Source: JBHIBC01 sp046758905 (GTDB taxonomy: Bacteria > Acidobacteriota > Polarisedimenticolia > Gp22-AA2). From it: 64,000 bases of DNA. Both the position numbers and the translations under genes were made by a program. The DNA lies in NCBI GenBank assembly GCA_046758905.1, contig JBHIBC010000002.1, positions 1 to 64,000 on the forward strand. Reading direction: 5' to 3'. Under the pieces are notes generated by a model. That model was not told the DNA's origin, did no database searches, and was given only the letters and a program-made list of their open reading frames with translations. Positions 9,241 through 18,044 of the stretch are shown here, one piece after another. Position 1 is the stretch's first letter; every line of letters starts with the position of its first letter.

Positions 9241-9393
9241 TCAGGATGCGGTGGAGGCCGAGCCCGTCGCTCGCCCCGCCGCCCCGCCCGTCCCTGCGGT
9301 CCGGCTCTTCTCCTTTCTTCTGCGCTGCTTGGGCCGTTTCTTACGGCGATGCCGTCGGCGTCTGATCTCGGCCTGCCGGGTGCCTTTGCCCAT
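9241..9393 (-). CDS. small highly basic protein
   Basis: A 50-residue frame beginning MGKGTRQAEIRRRRHRRKK, with about 20 Arg/Lys in the first 35 residues and an alanine/glycine-rich tail. It has a purine-rich site (GAGGGAG) about ten bases upstream of the ATG. The start resembles small basic, ribosome-associated or DUF6800-like proteins, but I cannot assign it firmly. It is antisense to the neighbouring genes, in an otherwise empty 380-base gap between the aminotransferase and the etf operon. Low-complexity arginine-rich frames arise by chance in GC-rich DNA, so this stays tentative. Confidence 0.45.
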   Translation of the reverse strand: MGKGTRQAEIRRRRHRRKKRPKQRRRKEKSRTAGTGGAAGRATGSASTAS

Positions 9394-9528
9394 GGTGTCG
9401 GTTCTCCCTCGCCGGGGCCCGCGCGCCCACCGGCCGGACCCGGCGCGCCGCCCCGGCTTCATCGAGGCGCCTATCATGCCACCCGGCGCCGCGAGGTTGA
9501 AGTCCCCCGGCGCGGCCCGCCTCCGCGC

Positions 9529-9556
9529 TTGACCGGCGCGCGTCCTGGGCTATGAT
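9529..9556 (+). promoter_or_regulatory. sigma-70-type promoter of etfBA
   Basis: TTGACC at 9529-9534 and TATGAT at 9551-9556 are separated by 16 bases, close to the housekeeping consensus. Transcription would start near 9563, about 30 bases before the etfB start codon, leaving room for its GGGAGGGAA ribosome binding site. Confidence 0.65.
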
Positions 9557-9593
9557 CACGCCGGCACCCACCGAGACTTCCGGGAGGGAACGA

Positions 9594-10388
9594 ATGAAGA
9601 GCCTGGTCCTCGCCAAGCAGGTTCCCGGCGCCGACTCGCCGTTTCGCGTCAACAGCGCCGGGACGTGGGTCGACGAGAGTAACCTCACGTTCGGGCTCAA
9701 CGACTACGATCGGTACGCGCTCGAGGCGGCGCTGCGGCTCAAGGACGCCGGTAAGGTGAGCGAGGTCGTGGCGCTGACGGTCGGCCCGGACCGGGCCTCG
9801 ACCGCGCTGCGCACCTGCCTCGCGACGGGGGCGGACCGGGGGATCCACGTCAACGACAGCGCCCTGGAGGAATGCGACCCGCTGTCCCTGGCGCGAACCA
9901 TCGCGGCCGCCGTGAAGGGCGAGGACTTCGCGCTCGTCCTGGCGGGCCTGCAGGCGACCGACGACAACTACGGTCAGGTCGGGCCGTTGCTGGCGCGGCT
10001 GATGGATCGCCCCTGCGCCACCGGGGCGATGGCGCTGGAGGTGCTGGACGGCAACGCGGTCCGGGTGCAGCGCGAGCTGGAGAACAACCGCCTGCAGGTG
10101 GTCGAGCTGGGCCTACCGGCGGTCGTCACGGTGCAGACGGGGATCAACGAGCCCCGTTACGCCAGCCTCAAGGGGATCATGGCGGCGAAGAGGAAGGAGG
10201 TCCGGACCGTGTCGCTCGCGGAGCTGGGGCTCGACCCGGGCGAGGTCGGGGGCGCGGCCTCGAAGCTCAGGACGGTGAGTCTGGAGCCTCCGCCGAAGGG
10301 GAAAGGGGCCGAGATCGTGCGGGGGAAGGCGGACGAGGTGGCCCGGGAGCTGATCAAGCGGATCCGCGAGAGGACGGGGGTGATCTGA
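9594..10388 (+). CDS. etfB: electron transfer flavoprotein subunit beta
   Basis: The 264-residue beta subunit of electron transfer flavoprotein, which with EtfA accepts electrons from acyl-CoA and other flavin dehydrogenases and passes them to the quinone pool. Family features are the N-terminal KSLVLAKQVP, the GLNDYDRYALEAALRL block, VLAGLQATDDNYGQVGP and VVTVQTGINEPRY. ATG 9594 has a strong GGGAGGGAA site upstream; the frame is open further up but that part is not conserved. The gene is followed two bases after its stop by etfA. No partner dehydrogenase lies nearby. Confidence 0.95.
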   Translation: MKSLVLAKQVPGADSPFRVNSAGTWVDESNLTFGLNDYDRYALEAALRLKDAGKVSEVVALTVGPDRASTALRTCLATGADRGIHVNDSALEECDPLSLARTIAAAVKGEDFALVLAGLQATDDNYGQVGPLLARLMDRPCATGAMALEVLDGNAVRVQRELENNRLQVVELGLPAVVTVQTGINEPRYASLKGIMAAKRKEVRTVSLAELGLDPGEVGGAASKLRTVSLEPPPKGKGAEIVRGKADEVARELIKRIRERTGVI

Positions 10389-10390
10389 GC

Positions 10391-11389
10391 ATGGGCTGCA
10401 GGGCGCTGATCGTGGCGGAACACGAGGACGGGGCGGTGCGGGAGATCACCTACGAGCTCGTCGGGCTGGCGCGCCGCCTGGCTTCGGAGGCCGGCTGGGA
10501 CGCGGGCTCCGACATCAAGGCGCTCCTGCTCGGCAACGGCGTCGAATCGCTCGCCGACGAGATCGCCTCACGCGTCGCAGGCGGGGTGATCTACATGGAG
10601 GGGCCGGCCTTCGCGGAGTACACCGGAGACGCCTACGGCCGAGGCATCGAGCGGGTGGTCGAGGAGGAGAAGCCGGAGCTGGTGCTGTTCGGCCACACGC
10701 CGAGCGGATGGGACTGCGCCCCGCTCGTCGCGGCGGGCCTAGGAGTCCCGGTGGCCACCGAGTGCTCGGCGGCCTCGATCCGAGACGGGAGACCGCTGTT
10801 GACCCGCAAGGCGTTCAACGGCAAGTTCATCCAGATCCTCGACCCGGGCTCGGCGCGGCCGGTGGTGGCCACCGTGATGCGCGGGGCCTCGGAGCCGGTC
10901 GCGGACGGGGATCGGGGGGCCGTGTCCAAGGTGCCGCCGGCGGTGCAGGAGGGGGAGCTGCGCGCCCGCTTCATTGAGGTCCGGAAGGCCGCGGGCGGCG
11001 GGGTCGACCTGACGCAGGCGAGCATCATCGTCTCGGGAGGTCGCGGCGTCGGCTCGGCCGAGAAGCTCTCCGTGATCCGGGATCTCGCCGAGGCGCTCGG
11101 GGGGCAGGTCGGCGCCTCCCGCCCGGTGACCGACCAGGGGTGGCTGCCGCACGAGCATCAGGTGGGCAGCAGCGGCGTGACCGTCAGCCCCAAGCTGTAC
11201 ATCGCCTGCGGGATCTCCGGGGCCATCCAGCACGTGCTGGGGATGCGCGGCTCGGGCTACGTGGTGGCGATCAACAAGGACGCCGACGCGCCGATCTTCG
11301 GGGTGGCGGATGTCGGCGTCGTGGGCGACCTGTTCGAGATCGTCCCGGCGCTCACCAGGGCGGTGAAGGAGGCCAGGGGGCAGGGGTGA
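10391..11389 (+). CDS. etfA: electron transfer flavoprotein subunit alpha
   Basis: The 332-residue alpha subunit, which holds the FAD of the EtfAB heterodimer. The C-terminal FAD domain is clear: VSGGRGVGS, GASRPVTDQGWLPHEHQVG, LYIACGISGAIQHVLGM and VAINKDADAPIFGVADVG, ending GDLFEIVPALT. The N-terminal domain has LVLFGHTPSGWDCAPLVAAGL, where subunits usually have a glycine-rich stretch. The start ATG 10391 follows the etfB stop by two bases, a standard operon arrangement. Length is slightly above the common 310-320 residues. There is no FixX or EtfQO gene in the window. Confidence 0.95.
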   Translation: MGCRALIVAEHEDGAVREITYELVGLARRLASEAGWDAGSDIKALLLGNGVESLADEIASRVAGGVIYMEGPAFAEYTGDAYGRGIERVVEEEKPELVLFGHTPSGWDCAPLVAAGLGVPVATECSAASIRDGRPLLTRKAFNGKFIQILDPGSARPVVATVMRGASEPVADGDRGAVSKVPPAVQEGELRARFIEVRKAAGGGVDLTQASIIVSGGRGVGSAEKLSVIRDLAEALGGQVGASRPVTDQGWLPHEHQVGSSGVTVSPKLYIACGISGAIQHVLGMRGSGYVVAINKDADAPIFGVADVGVVGDLFEIVPALTRAVKEARGQG

Positions 11390-11464
11390 GCCGGGCCGCG
11401 GCCCGTGCCGGAGAACCGCCTCGAGGCATGGTAAAATTCCGTAGTCTCGGAGGACGCACCGACT

Positions 11465-12295
11465 ATGTCGAAACGCGATCGTGACAACCCGGGCCGGGGG
11501 GGGCCCGCGATCGAGCGCGCGCCCCTGCTGTCGCCCGGGACGATGGGAGGGGCCACGCTGGTCGGCGTGGGGATCCTGATCTTCCTCGGATACCTGAACT
11601 GGGACGGCACCAGGCGGATCCGTGGGGACCTCGACGCGCGGCTGGCGCAGATCGAGAACCGCCTGACGCAGATCTCCGCGAAGGTGGACCGCTCGCAGGC
11701 GCAGCGGACCGCGCAGGCCCGCAGGCGACCCGACCCGAACCGCGTTTACAGCGTCAAGATCGACGGCGCACCGTTCAGGGGACCGAAGGACGCCCCGGTC
11801 ACCATCGTCGAGTTCTCCGACTTCCAGTGACCGTACTGCGCGAGGGTCGGTCCGACCCTCAAGAAGATCCAGCAGGTATACGGCGATCGGGTGCGCATCG
11901 TCTGGAAGCACCACCCGCTCCAGTTCCACAAGGACGCGCCCCTGGCCCACCTGGCCGCGATGGCGGCCTACGAGCAAGGCCGGTTCTGGGAGTTCCACGA
12001 CAAGGTGTTCGCCAACCAGCGCCAGATCAAGCGGGACAACCTCCTGCGGTACGCGCGCGAGATAGGGCTCGACATGAAGAGGTTCGAGGAGGCGATCGAC
12101 TCGGCGCGCGGCAAGAGGACAATCGACGCGGACGCGGCCGAGGCCGTGTCGCTGGGGGCCACCGGGACGCCCGCGTTCTTCATCAACGGCCGGTTCCTGT
12201 CGGGGGCGAAACCGTTCGACGAGTTCGCCCGGATGATCAACGCCGAGCTCAAGCGGCTCAAGCTACCGATCCCGGGAGAAGCCGGGGAAGGATAG
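11465..12295 (+). CDS. DsbA-family membrane-anchored thioredoxin-like selenoprotein (UGA read as Sec)
   Basis: Read through an in-frame TGA at 11828-11830, this is a 276-residue protein. It has a membrane anchor (about residues 26-44), a short coiled coil (48-78) and a DsbA-type thioredoxin domain (about 98-270). The TGA is residue 122 in SDFQ-U-PYC, exactly where homologues have the first Cys of CPxC. The second Cys is 125 and the cis-proline motif TGTPAFFING has Pro 236. Both sides of the TGA share one frame and both belong to the fold, so truncation at 11830 makes no sense. A hairpin fitting the bacterial SECIS rules lies at 11842-11860. A periplasmic thiol-disulfide role is expected. The alternative is a point mutation of TGC or TGT. 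Confidence 0.85.
11842..11860 (+). promoter_or_regulatory. candidate bacterial SECIS element of the DsbA-like selenoprotein
   Basis: GAGGGTCG (11842-11849) pairs perfectly with CGACCCTC (11853-11860) around a GTC loop, giving an 8-bp stem. The loop starts 19 bases after the TGA and its first base is G, as bacterial SECIS rules require. The local GGTC is also the apical sequence I recall from the E. coli fdhF element. Confidence 0.75.
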
Positions 12296-12326
12296 CCGCG
12301 GGCAGCGGTGGGCCGGCGGAGGCCGC

Positions 12327-12647
12327 ATGACCCAGCCGCGCAAGGTGGAGCGCCGCGACGACGGCGGCCTCTCGATCCTCTGGGAGGACGGCCACCGGTC
12401 GGAGTACGAGGCGCGATCCCTGCGGATGGCGTGCCGGTGCGCCCACTGCGTCGACGAGTGGAGCGGCGAGCGGCGCCTCGAGCCGGCCCGGGTGCCGGGC
12501 GATGTCCGGATCGAGCGGGTGCGGCCGGTCGGCCGCTACGGGCTGCAGTTCGTCTGGAGCGACGGGCACGGGACCGGGATCTACACTTTCAAGGGCCTGC
12601 GCGAGGCCTGCCCCTGCGAGGCCTGCCGGCGGATCCCGGCAGGCTGA
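12327..12647 (+). CDS. DUF971 (GBBH-like N-terminal domain) protein
   Basis: A 106-residue cytoplasmic protein made of a single DUF971 domain. Typical blocks are ILWEDGHRSEY, LRMACRCAHCVDEWSG, YGLQFVWSDGHGTGIYTF and LREACPCEACR. The paired Cys motifs CRCAHC and CPCEAC are present. The domain resembles the N-terminal part of gamma-butyrobetaine hydroxylase and is often encoded next to Mrp/ApbC iron-sulfur carriers; that neighbour is absent here. It lies 31 bases after the selenoprotein gene and may share its transcript. Exact function is unknown. Confidence 0.88.
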   Translation: MTQPRKVERRDDGGLSILWEDGHRSEYEARSLRMACRCAHCVDEWSGERRLEPARVPGDVRIERVRPVGRYGLQFVWSDGHGTGIYTFKGLREACPCEACRRIPAG

Positions 12648-12806
12648 CCGGACCCCGGGCCCTCACCTCGCCGGATCGGCCCCGCCCTGCCGGAAGCGGA
12701 AACCCGAGGCCGCCCCGGGCGGTATCACGGACTTGCCCCTGGCAACGAACGGGGGTCCCATCGTGGCGCGGCGGGATCGTCGCGCCGGGGCCCCGGGAGG
12801 ACGCGG

Positions 12807-14528
12807 ATGAGAAGGGCGATCAAGTGGATAGGTATCACAGCCGGAGTGCTCCTGTTCAGCGTCGTCGGCCTGATCGTGATGGCGCGCATCCTGACGCGCC
12901 ACCCGATGGGCAGCGTGCTGGAGGTGGCGATCGAGGGCGACATCCAGGAGCAGAGACCGTCGGGAGCCCTCGATCACCTCTTCGCCAGCAAGAAGCCTAC
13001 CGTCCTGGACTACGTGGAGGCGATCCTGAAGGCCCGCGACGACGAGCGCATCAACGGACTGCTGGTCACCGTGGACCATTCATCGCTGGGGTTCGGCACC
13101 GCCCAGGAGATGCGGGACGCCATCGGGGCGTTCCGCGAGTCCGGCAAGTGGACGGTGGCCTACCTCGAGACGGCGGGGGAGTTCTCCTCGGGGAACAAGG
13201 ATTACTACCTCGCCACGGCGTGCGAGTCGATCTGGCTCGCGCCTCCGGGCGACATCAATCTCACCGGAGTGAGGTCCGAGGTGCCGTTCGTGCGCGGCAC
13301 GCTCGACAAGCTCGGGATCGAGCCGGACTTCGATCACATCGGCGAGTACAAGACCGCCAAGAACCTCCTCACCGACCGGGCGATGACGCCGGCGCACCGG
13401 GAATCGGTGGAGGCGATCGTGGAGAGCATCTACCGCCAGCTCCGCCGGGGGATCGCCGAGGGGCGGCACATGACCGAGGATGAGGCCGCAGCGCTCATCG
13501 ACCGGGGACCGTTCACCGGACCGCGGGCGCTTCAGTCCGCCCTGGTCGACCGTCTCGGCTACCGCGACGAGCTGGAGGCGTACCTGAAGGAGCGGAACGG
13601 AGGAAAGCTGCCGCTGATCAAGGTGCGCGAGTACCTGGAGAAGGGACGCTACTATGATGGCGGCGTGAAGGTGGCGCTGATCTACGGTGTCGGGTCGGTC
13701 ACCCGGGGCGACAGCCACCACAACCCGTTCACCGACGAGCTCACCATGGGTTCGGACACGGTCACCGCCGCGATCCGCGAGGCACGCGAGGATCCCTCGA
13801 TCAAGGCGATCGTCCTGCGGGTCGACAGCCCCGGAGGCTCGTACGTCTCATCCGACATCATCCTGCGCGAGCTGAAGGTGACCCGGAAGGTCAAGCCGGT
13901 GGTGGTGTCGATGGGCGACGTGGCCGCCTCCGGGGGCTACTTCGTGTCGCTAGGCGCCGACTCGGTCATCGCCGAGCCGGGAACGGTGACGGCGTCGATC
14001 GGGGTGGTCGGGGGCAAGTTCGTCACCACCGGCTTCTGGGACAAGATCGGGCTCACCTACGACGCGGTCCAGCGAGGGCGGCATGCGACCTTCTACTCCT
14101 CGAGATCGCGCTACAGCCCCGAGGAGCGGATTCTCTTCCACGAGTGGCTTGAGAGGATCTACGACGACTTCGTCGTCAAGGTGGCCGAGGCGCGCGGCAA
14201 GACCGTCGAGGAGGTCGATGCCGTCGCCAGGGGACGCGTCTGGATGGGGGACGACGCCCACGAGCTGGGGCTGATCGACGAGCTCGGCGGCCTGAGGGTG
14301 GCGATCCGGAGGGCCATGGAGCTGGCCGAGACCGGGCCCGAGGAGCGCGCCCGGCTGGTCATTCTGCCGCGAAGGAAGGGGTGGCTGCAGGAGCTGTTCG
14401 GCCTGGGGGAGGAGACGCGCGCCGCGGCCGGCTGGCTGCGGGCCGGCGTCGGGCGGCTGGCGAGCGAGGGCCCGGCAGCCGGCCGGTGGGGCGTCCTGGA
14501 GGTGCCGTTCGTCCCGGTGTTCGAGTGA
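12807..14528 (+). CDS. sppA: signal peptide peptidase SppA, long (67K) type
   Basis: A 573-residue membrane-anchored serine protease that degrades signal peptides after their release from preproteins. It has an N-terminal transmembrane segment (about 7-28) and the two tandem crotonase-like domains of the long form. The catalytic lysine is expected at residue 182 (GEYKTAKN) in the first domain. The nucleophile is Ser 375 in VAASGGYFVSLG in the second, and VDSPGGSYVSSD supplies the oxyanion region. The length matches E. coli SppA (about 618) more closely than the short form. ATG 12807 follows GGAGGACGCGG. The gene stands alone. Confidence 0.93.
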   Translation: MRRAIKWIGITAGVLLFSVVGLIVMARILTRHPMGSVLEVAIEGDIQEQRPSGALDHLFASKKPTVLDYVEAILKARDDERINGLLVTVDHSSLGFGTAQEMRDAIGAFRESGKWTVAYLETAGEFSSGNKDYYLATACESIWLAPPGDINLTGVRSEVPFVRGTLDKLGIEPDFDHIGEYKTAKNLLTDRAMTPAHRESVEAIVESIYRQLRRGIAEGRHMTEDEAAALIDRGPFTGPRALQSALVDRLGYRDELEAYLKERNGGKLPLIKVREYLEKGRYYDGGVKVALIYGVGSVTRGDSHHNPFTDELTMGSDTVTAAIREAREDPSIKAIVLRVDSPGGSYVSSDIILRELKVTRKVKPVVVSMGDVAASGGYFVSLGADSVIAEPGTVTASIGVVGGKFVTTGFWDKIGLTYDAVQRGRHATFYSSRSRYSPEERILFHEWLERIYDDFVVKVAEARGKTVEEVDAVARGRVWMGDDAHELGLIDELGGLRVAIRRAMELAETGPEERARLVILPRRKGWLQELFGLGEETRAAAGWLRAGVGRLASEGPAAGRWGVLEVPFVPVFE

Positions 14529-14620
14529 GCCTCCCCTGGATCTGGGACCCCGCTCCGGCCCGGGCCGTATATAATCGCCTCTGAGGGACCCTCACGCCCC
14601 GCTCGAGAACATAGGAGGTC

Positions 14621-14962
14621 ATGGGCGTCATGACGGGATTCGAGATCGTCCTGCTGACCGGTCTCCTGGTAACCCTGCTCGCGATCCTGGCGGTCCCCCT
14701 GATCCTGGCCTTCGCGCTCGTGGCGGGGATCGCCAAGTTCGTCATCTTCCTGCTCCTGCTGCCGTTCCGCGTGGTGGGATGGTGCCTTGGAGTCGGGCTC
14801 GCCGCGCTCGGCCTGCTGATCAAGGGTGTCATCCTGACCGGGCTCGCGGCGCTGCTGTTCCTTCTCGGACTGGCGCCTGTGGTGCCGGTGGTGATCGTCG
14901 CCGCGCTGATCTACTTGCTCGTCAAGGCCGTCCGGCTCCTGGCGCTCCCCGCCGGCGCCTGA
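14621..14962 (+). CDS. small integral membrane protein of unknown function
   Basis: A 113-residue protein that is nearly all hydrophobic, with three to four predicted membrane segments (about 7-35, 37-60, 62-85 and 86-105) and few charged residues. I recognise no family. AGGAGGT at 14612-14618 is only a few bases from ATG 14621 and about 11 bases from the in-frame ATG at 14630, so the second may be the true start. A good minus-10 hexamer TATAAT lies at 14570-14575, which suggests the gene has its own promoter just downstream of sppA. It is followed by a convergent gene. Confidence 0.65.
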   Translation: MGVMTGFEIVLLTGLLVTLLAILAVPLILAFALVAGIAKFVIFLLLLPFRVVGWCLGVGLAALGLLIKGVILTGLAALLFLLGLAPVVPVVIVAALIYLLVKAVRLLALPAGA

Positions 14963-14987
14963 GCGGACGTCCCGCGCCGGCCGCGTC

Positions 14988-16487
14988 TCAGCGCTCTCCG
15001 AGGATCTCGAAGTCGATTCCGCTGCGCCTCTCGCCGGGGCGCACCTCCACCGTGTGAAAGTTCGGAAGGCTGCGGAGCGGGCGTGAGCCGGCGCCTAGCG
15101 GGATGACCCGGTACCGCCCCGGGCTGCGCACCGCGATCGCCCAAAGGCCGTCCTCCTCCGGCCGAGCCCGAGCTTCCTCGCGGACGATGCTGTCGGGCCC
15201 GTAGGCCACGATCGCCTCGACCAGAAGGGGATTGCCCTTCAGCGCGCCCGCGAGGACTCCCCCTTCCGCAGGGATCGGGATCGGCGCCGGCGTGGGGGGC
15301 GGCGGCGTGGGCGAGGGTGCGAGAGGCGGTGGCGGGGCCGGCGCGGAGGCGGTCTCCGTCCAGTCACGGGCATGAGCGGGGGACGTCGGCCCGGGAGAGC
15401 CCTCCAGCGAGGCGCGCGGCTTCGGCGGCGGAGCGATCCGGGCGTCCCGGCGCAGCGCGGGAAGCGGCAGGGCGACGATGTGCGCCCCGGGGAACGCGGC
15501 GAGCAGCAGCTCCCCCTGCCCGGGAAACCGCAGGGGCCGGACCGATTCGCACTCCCGCAAGGCTTCGGGGGCGGCGGGGAGATCAACGACGACCCCGTCG
15601 AAGAGGTCCACGAGGGCCATCCGGCCGTCCCGGCCGAACGCCAGCGCGAGGCGGCCGTCGTCTGAGAACGCGAGCCTGTCGGCCTCGGCCGGCAGCGGAA
15701 TCACGAAGCTGGCGTCGTCGCGCAGCCGCGCTCGCTCCTCCCGGGACCGGGAAGCGATGCTCTCGGGGTCGAACAGGGCGATCTCACGGCCGCGGGCGGC
15801 GAACAGCAGGCCGTCGGCGCTGGTGTACAGGCCGCGGTTGCGGCCCGGCGATCGGTAATGCCAGGAGGCCGCGAGCGGTGCCGTGGTGTAGGACTGGATC
15901 CGCCCGTCCAGGGAGACGAACAGGCGGCCCCCACCGGGCTTCAGCGCGAGGGCCTCCGCGGGCCGCTCCAGCGCGCTCGTGTCCAGCACGTCGCCGGAGA
16001 GAAGGTCGAGCGTGTGCAGCCACCCGCGGCCCCCATCGGTCATCTCTTCCCTCCCGTGCCGGGAGGTCAGCACGAACGCCCTTGCACCGTCCGGGGTCAC
16101 GGCGACCCGGCGCCCCTCGCCGGTGAAGTGGAACTCGCGCAGGACGCCGATCCCGGGCGAGGCGGCATCGAGCAGGAGCGCGCGCCCCTCGCGGCGCCTG
16201 CCTCTTACCGCTGTCTCCCCCTCCCCACGGGCCGGTAGAACGAGCAACCTGTCGCCCGGCGGGACGACGGCTAAGTCATTGAAGGGACCGTAGTTGATAG
16301 CGATTGGACGGAGGAGTCCGGACCCCGGCCGCCATTCGAGCAGCACCCCGGTCCCGGAGATCAGGTACACGGGCCTGCCCCCCAGGCCCAGCCCGAGGGC
16401 ACCCCGGCCGCCCGGAATGGTGACGAGCATGGCCGTCAGAACCATGACGGTCACCGAACGGGTGGGGGCGATGGAGAAAAGCCGCAT
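14988..16487 (-). CDS. exported beta-propeller-like protein with Pro-rich linker
   Basis: About 499 residues from ATG 16487. A hydrophobic N-terminal segment is followed by a long region with repeated WD40/YVTN-like blades (for example RRVAVTPDGARAFVLTSRHG, DRLAFSDDGRLALAFGRDGR and KPGGGRLFVSLDGRI). A proline/alanine-rich linker comes at about 385-420, then a C-terminal beta-sandwich-like domain with GRYRVIPLGAGSRP. This looks like a periplasmic or surface protein. No enzyme motif is present, so I give no function. The frame is open to 16571, but the extra 28 residues precede an obvious signal-like start. It faces convergently the small membrane gene at 14621. Confidence 0.65.
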   Translation of the reverse strand: MRLFSIAPTRSVTVMVLTAMLVTIPGGRGALGLGLGGRPVYLISGTGVLLEWRPGSGLLRPIAINYGPFNDLAVVPPGDRLLVLPARGEGETAVRGRRREGRALLLDAASPGIGVLREFHFTGEGRRVAVTPDGARAFVLTSRHGREEMTDGGRGWLHTLDLLSGDVLDTSALERPAEALALKPGGGRLFVSLDGRIQSYTTAPLAASWHYRSPGRNRGLYTSADGLLFAARGREIALFDPESIASRSREERARLRDDASFVIPLPAEADRLAFSDDGRLALAFGRDGRMALVDLFDGVVVDLPAAPEALRECESVRPLRFPGQGELLLAAFPGAHIVALPLPALRRDARIAPPPKPRASLEGSPGPTSPAHARDWTETASAPAPPPPLAPSPTPPPPTPAPIPIPAEGGVLAGALKGNPLLVEAIVAYGPDSIVREEARARPEEDGLWAIAVRSPGRYRVIPLGAGSRPLRSLPNFHTVEVRPGERRSGIDFEILGER

Positions 16488-16619
16488 GCCGCCGGATAAA
16501 GCGGGAGCCGGTCCGGCTCCGCGCCGCGTCAATCCCGGCGGCAGTCTAGCAGATTCCGCTCCGGGTGCCACGAAGTGTCAGCCTCGGCATTCGCACCGCA
16601 CCGGTGCGGGGCTTCCCGG

Positions 16620-16648
16620 TTGCGCGCAAGTTCCGATCATCCTACAAT
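16620..16648 (+). promoter_or_regulatory. sigma-70-type promoter
   Basis: TTGCGC at 16620-16625 and TACAAT at 16643-16648 have a 17-base spacer. The predicted start near 16655 leaves a leader of about 65 bases before the coiled-coil gene at 16719. Confidence 0.55.
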
Positions 16649-16718
16649 TAGGCGTCTTCGTGGATAGCGGACAAGGGACGAATCTCGGGACCGACAAGTC
16701 TAGGGAGAGGTTTGGAGC

Positions 16719-17987
16719 ATGCGGAGCCTTTTCGATCCGGTCGATGATATCAAGCTCCCTGAGGAGCGGCCGAAGCGCGACTTCAAGAAGCTGCTCAGGA
16801 TCCTAGGCATCCTGGTCGGGGGCGCGGTCCTAGTCGCGGGAGGCTGGCTCGGGTACAGGGCGCTTTTCCCGCCCCAGCTGACGGAGCGGCCGATCCCTCC
16901 GACTCCGGCCAAGCTGATGGCCGAGCTGAAGGAGGCCCGGGATGACATCGACATCCAGACCAGGGAGATCTACGCGCGCATCCAGCAGTTCAACAGGCGG
17001 ATGGAGACCCTCGGCCGGAAGCCGGTCTCCTTCTCGCAGGTCTTCCTCCAGGGTCTGAGCGCTGAGGAGGAGGCGGCCCTAGACGACCTGGTGCGCCAAG
17101 AGAGGGACCCCTCCTACCGTGGGATCCTCGGGCGGGTCGTGGAGGACATCAAGAAGATCCGCGAGCTCCAGAACAAGGTGGCCGAGCTGGAGGCGCAGCT
17201 GCCCGGGGAGGGGGTGGAGGTGAAGCGGGGCGATACCCACATCGAGCTGGCCAAGAGATGGCTGGTCGAGGAGCGGGGCGTCCCGGAGACGCGGGCCAGG
17301 GAGCTGGCCGAACGGTTGAACATCATGGACGCCAGGCTGCGGCCGGGCTTCCGCGTCCACTTCTACTACGATCCCGCCCGGGATTTCTTCGGGACCTGGG
17401 TCGCGCAGGGCGAGGCGGACCGCACGCCCCTGGCGGTCGTCAGGGCCAGGAGGATGCGCCTGATCCGCGAGCGCGACGCGGCGATCGCGCGCGCCGATGA
17501 CCTCGAGGAGAAGAAGGCGGAGCTTGAGGAGGTCCTGGCGACGCTGCGCGGCGAGATCAACGCGCTCGAGGTCCGCAAGGCCAACTTGGAGACCAGCGTC
17601 GCGCAGCTCGAGGCGGAGAAGTCCGAGGCGCTGGCGAAGTTCAACACGACGCAGAAGGAGCTCGAGCGGGCGCGCAACTCGCTTTACTACGAGGCGGACC
17701 TCGAGGACCGGCTGAAGGCCCGCGGCGTGCTCCGCATCCTGAACAACATCGAGGATATCGGCAACGCCAGGTTCGCCTCGTCGCTGGATCTGCGCGAGTC
17801 GAAGTCGATCACGCTCGAGCCGAGCCAGTTCGGCCTCAACAGGATCCGCGACGTGCGGGTCGTCCCCAAGTTCCTCAAGGAGGGCCGCGACATCGACGTG
17901 AAGTTCGGCGACGACGGCACGGTCGAGGTCACGGTCCTGGACGAGGACGCGCTGAGGGGCCAGCGGGTCATCTTCGTCGTCAACTGA
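16719..17987 (+). CDS. membrane-anchored coiled-coil protein with LysM-like segment
   Basis: A 422-residue protein with a short cytoplasmic N-terminus and one transmembrane segment at about residues 28-48. Next comes a helical region, then a LysM-like stretch (VKRGDTHIELAKRWLVEE to RPGFRVHFYYD, about 168-222) that could bind glycan. A long coiled coil follows (about 240-330, DDLEEKKAELEEVLATL and similar heptads), then a small beta-rich C-terminal domain. The layout is that of a periplasmic scaffold anchored in the inner membrane and reaching toward the cell wall. I know no named family with this order. It has its own promoter at 16620-16648 and no operon partner. Confidence 0.7.
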   Translation: MRSLFDPVDDIKLPEERPKRDFKKLLRILGILVGGAVLVAGGWLGYRALFPPQLTERPIPPTPAKLMAELKEARDDIDIQTREIYARIQQFNRRMETLGRKPVSFSQVFLQGLSAEEEAALDDLVRQERDPSYRGILGRVVEDIKKIRELQNKVAELEAQLPGEGVEVKRGDTHIELAKRWLVEERGVPETRARELAERLNIMDARLRPGFRVHFYYDPARDFFGTWVAQGEADRTPLAVVRARRMRLIRERDAAIARADDLEEKKAELEEVLATLRGEINALEVRKANLETSVAQLEAEKSEALAKFNTTQKELERARNSLYYEADLEDRLKARGVLRILNNIEDIGNARFASSLDLRESKSITLEPSQFGLNRIRDVRVVPKFLKEGRDIDVKFGDDGTVEVTVLDEDALRGQRVIFVVN

Positions 17988-18044
17988 TCGTCCGGTTCCC
18001 GGCGGGCACGGCCCCGCGACGCCCCCGGACCCCGCGCGGGCCTC

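Noticed and set aside
11828..11830. TGA as a true stop giving a short N-terminal protein
   Set aside because: The thioredoxin fold continues in frame immediately after it and the downstream part has no start site of its own.
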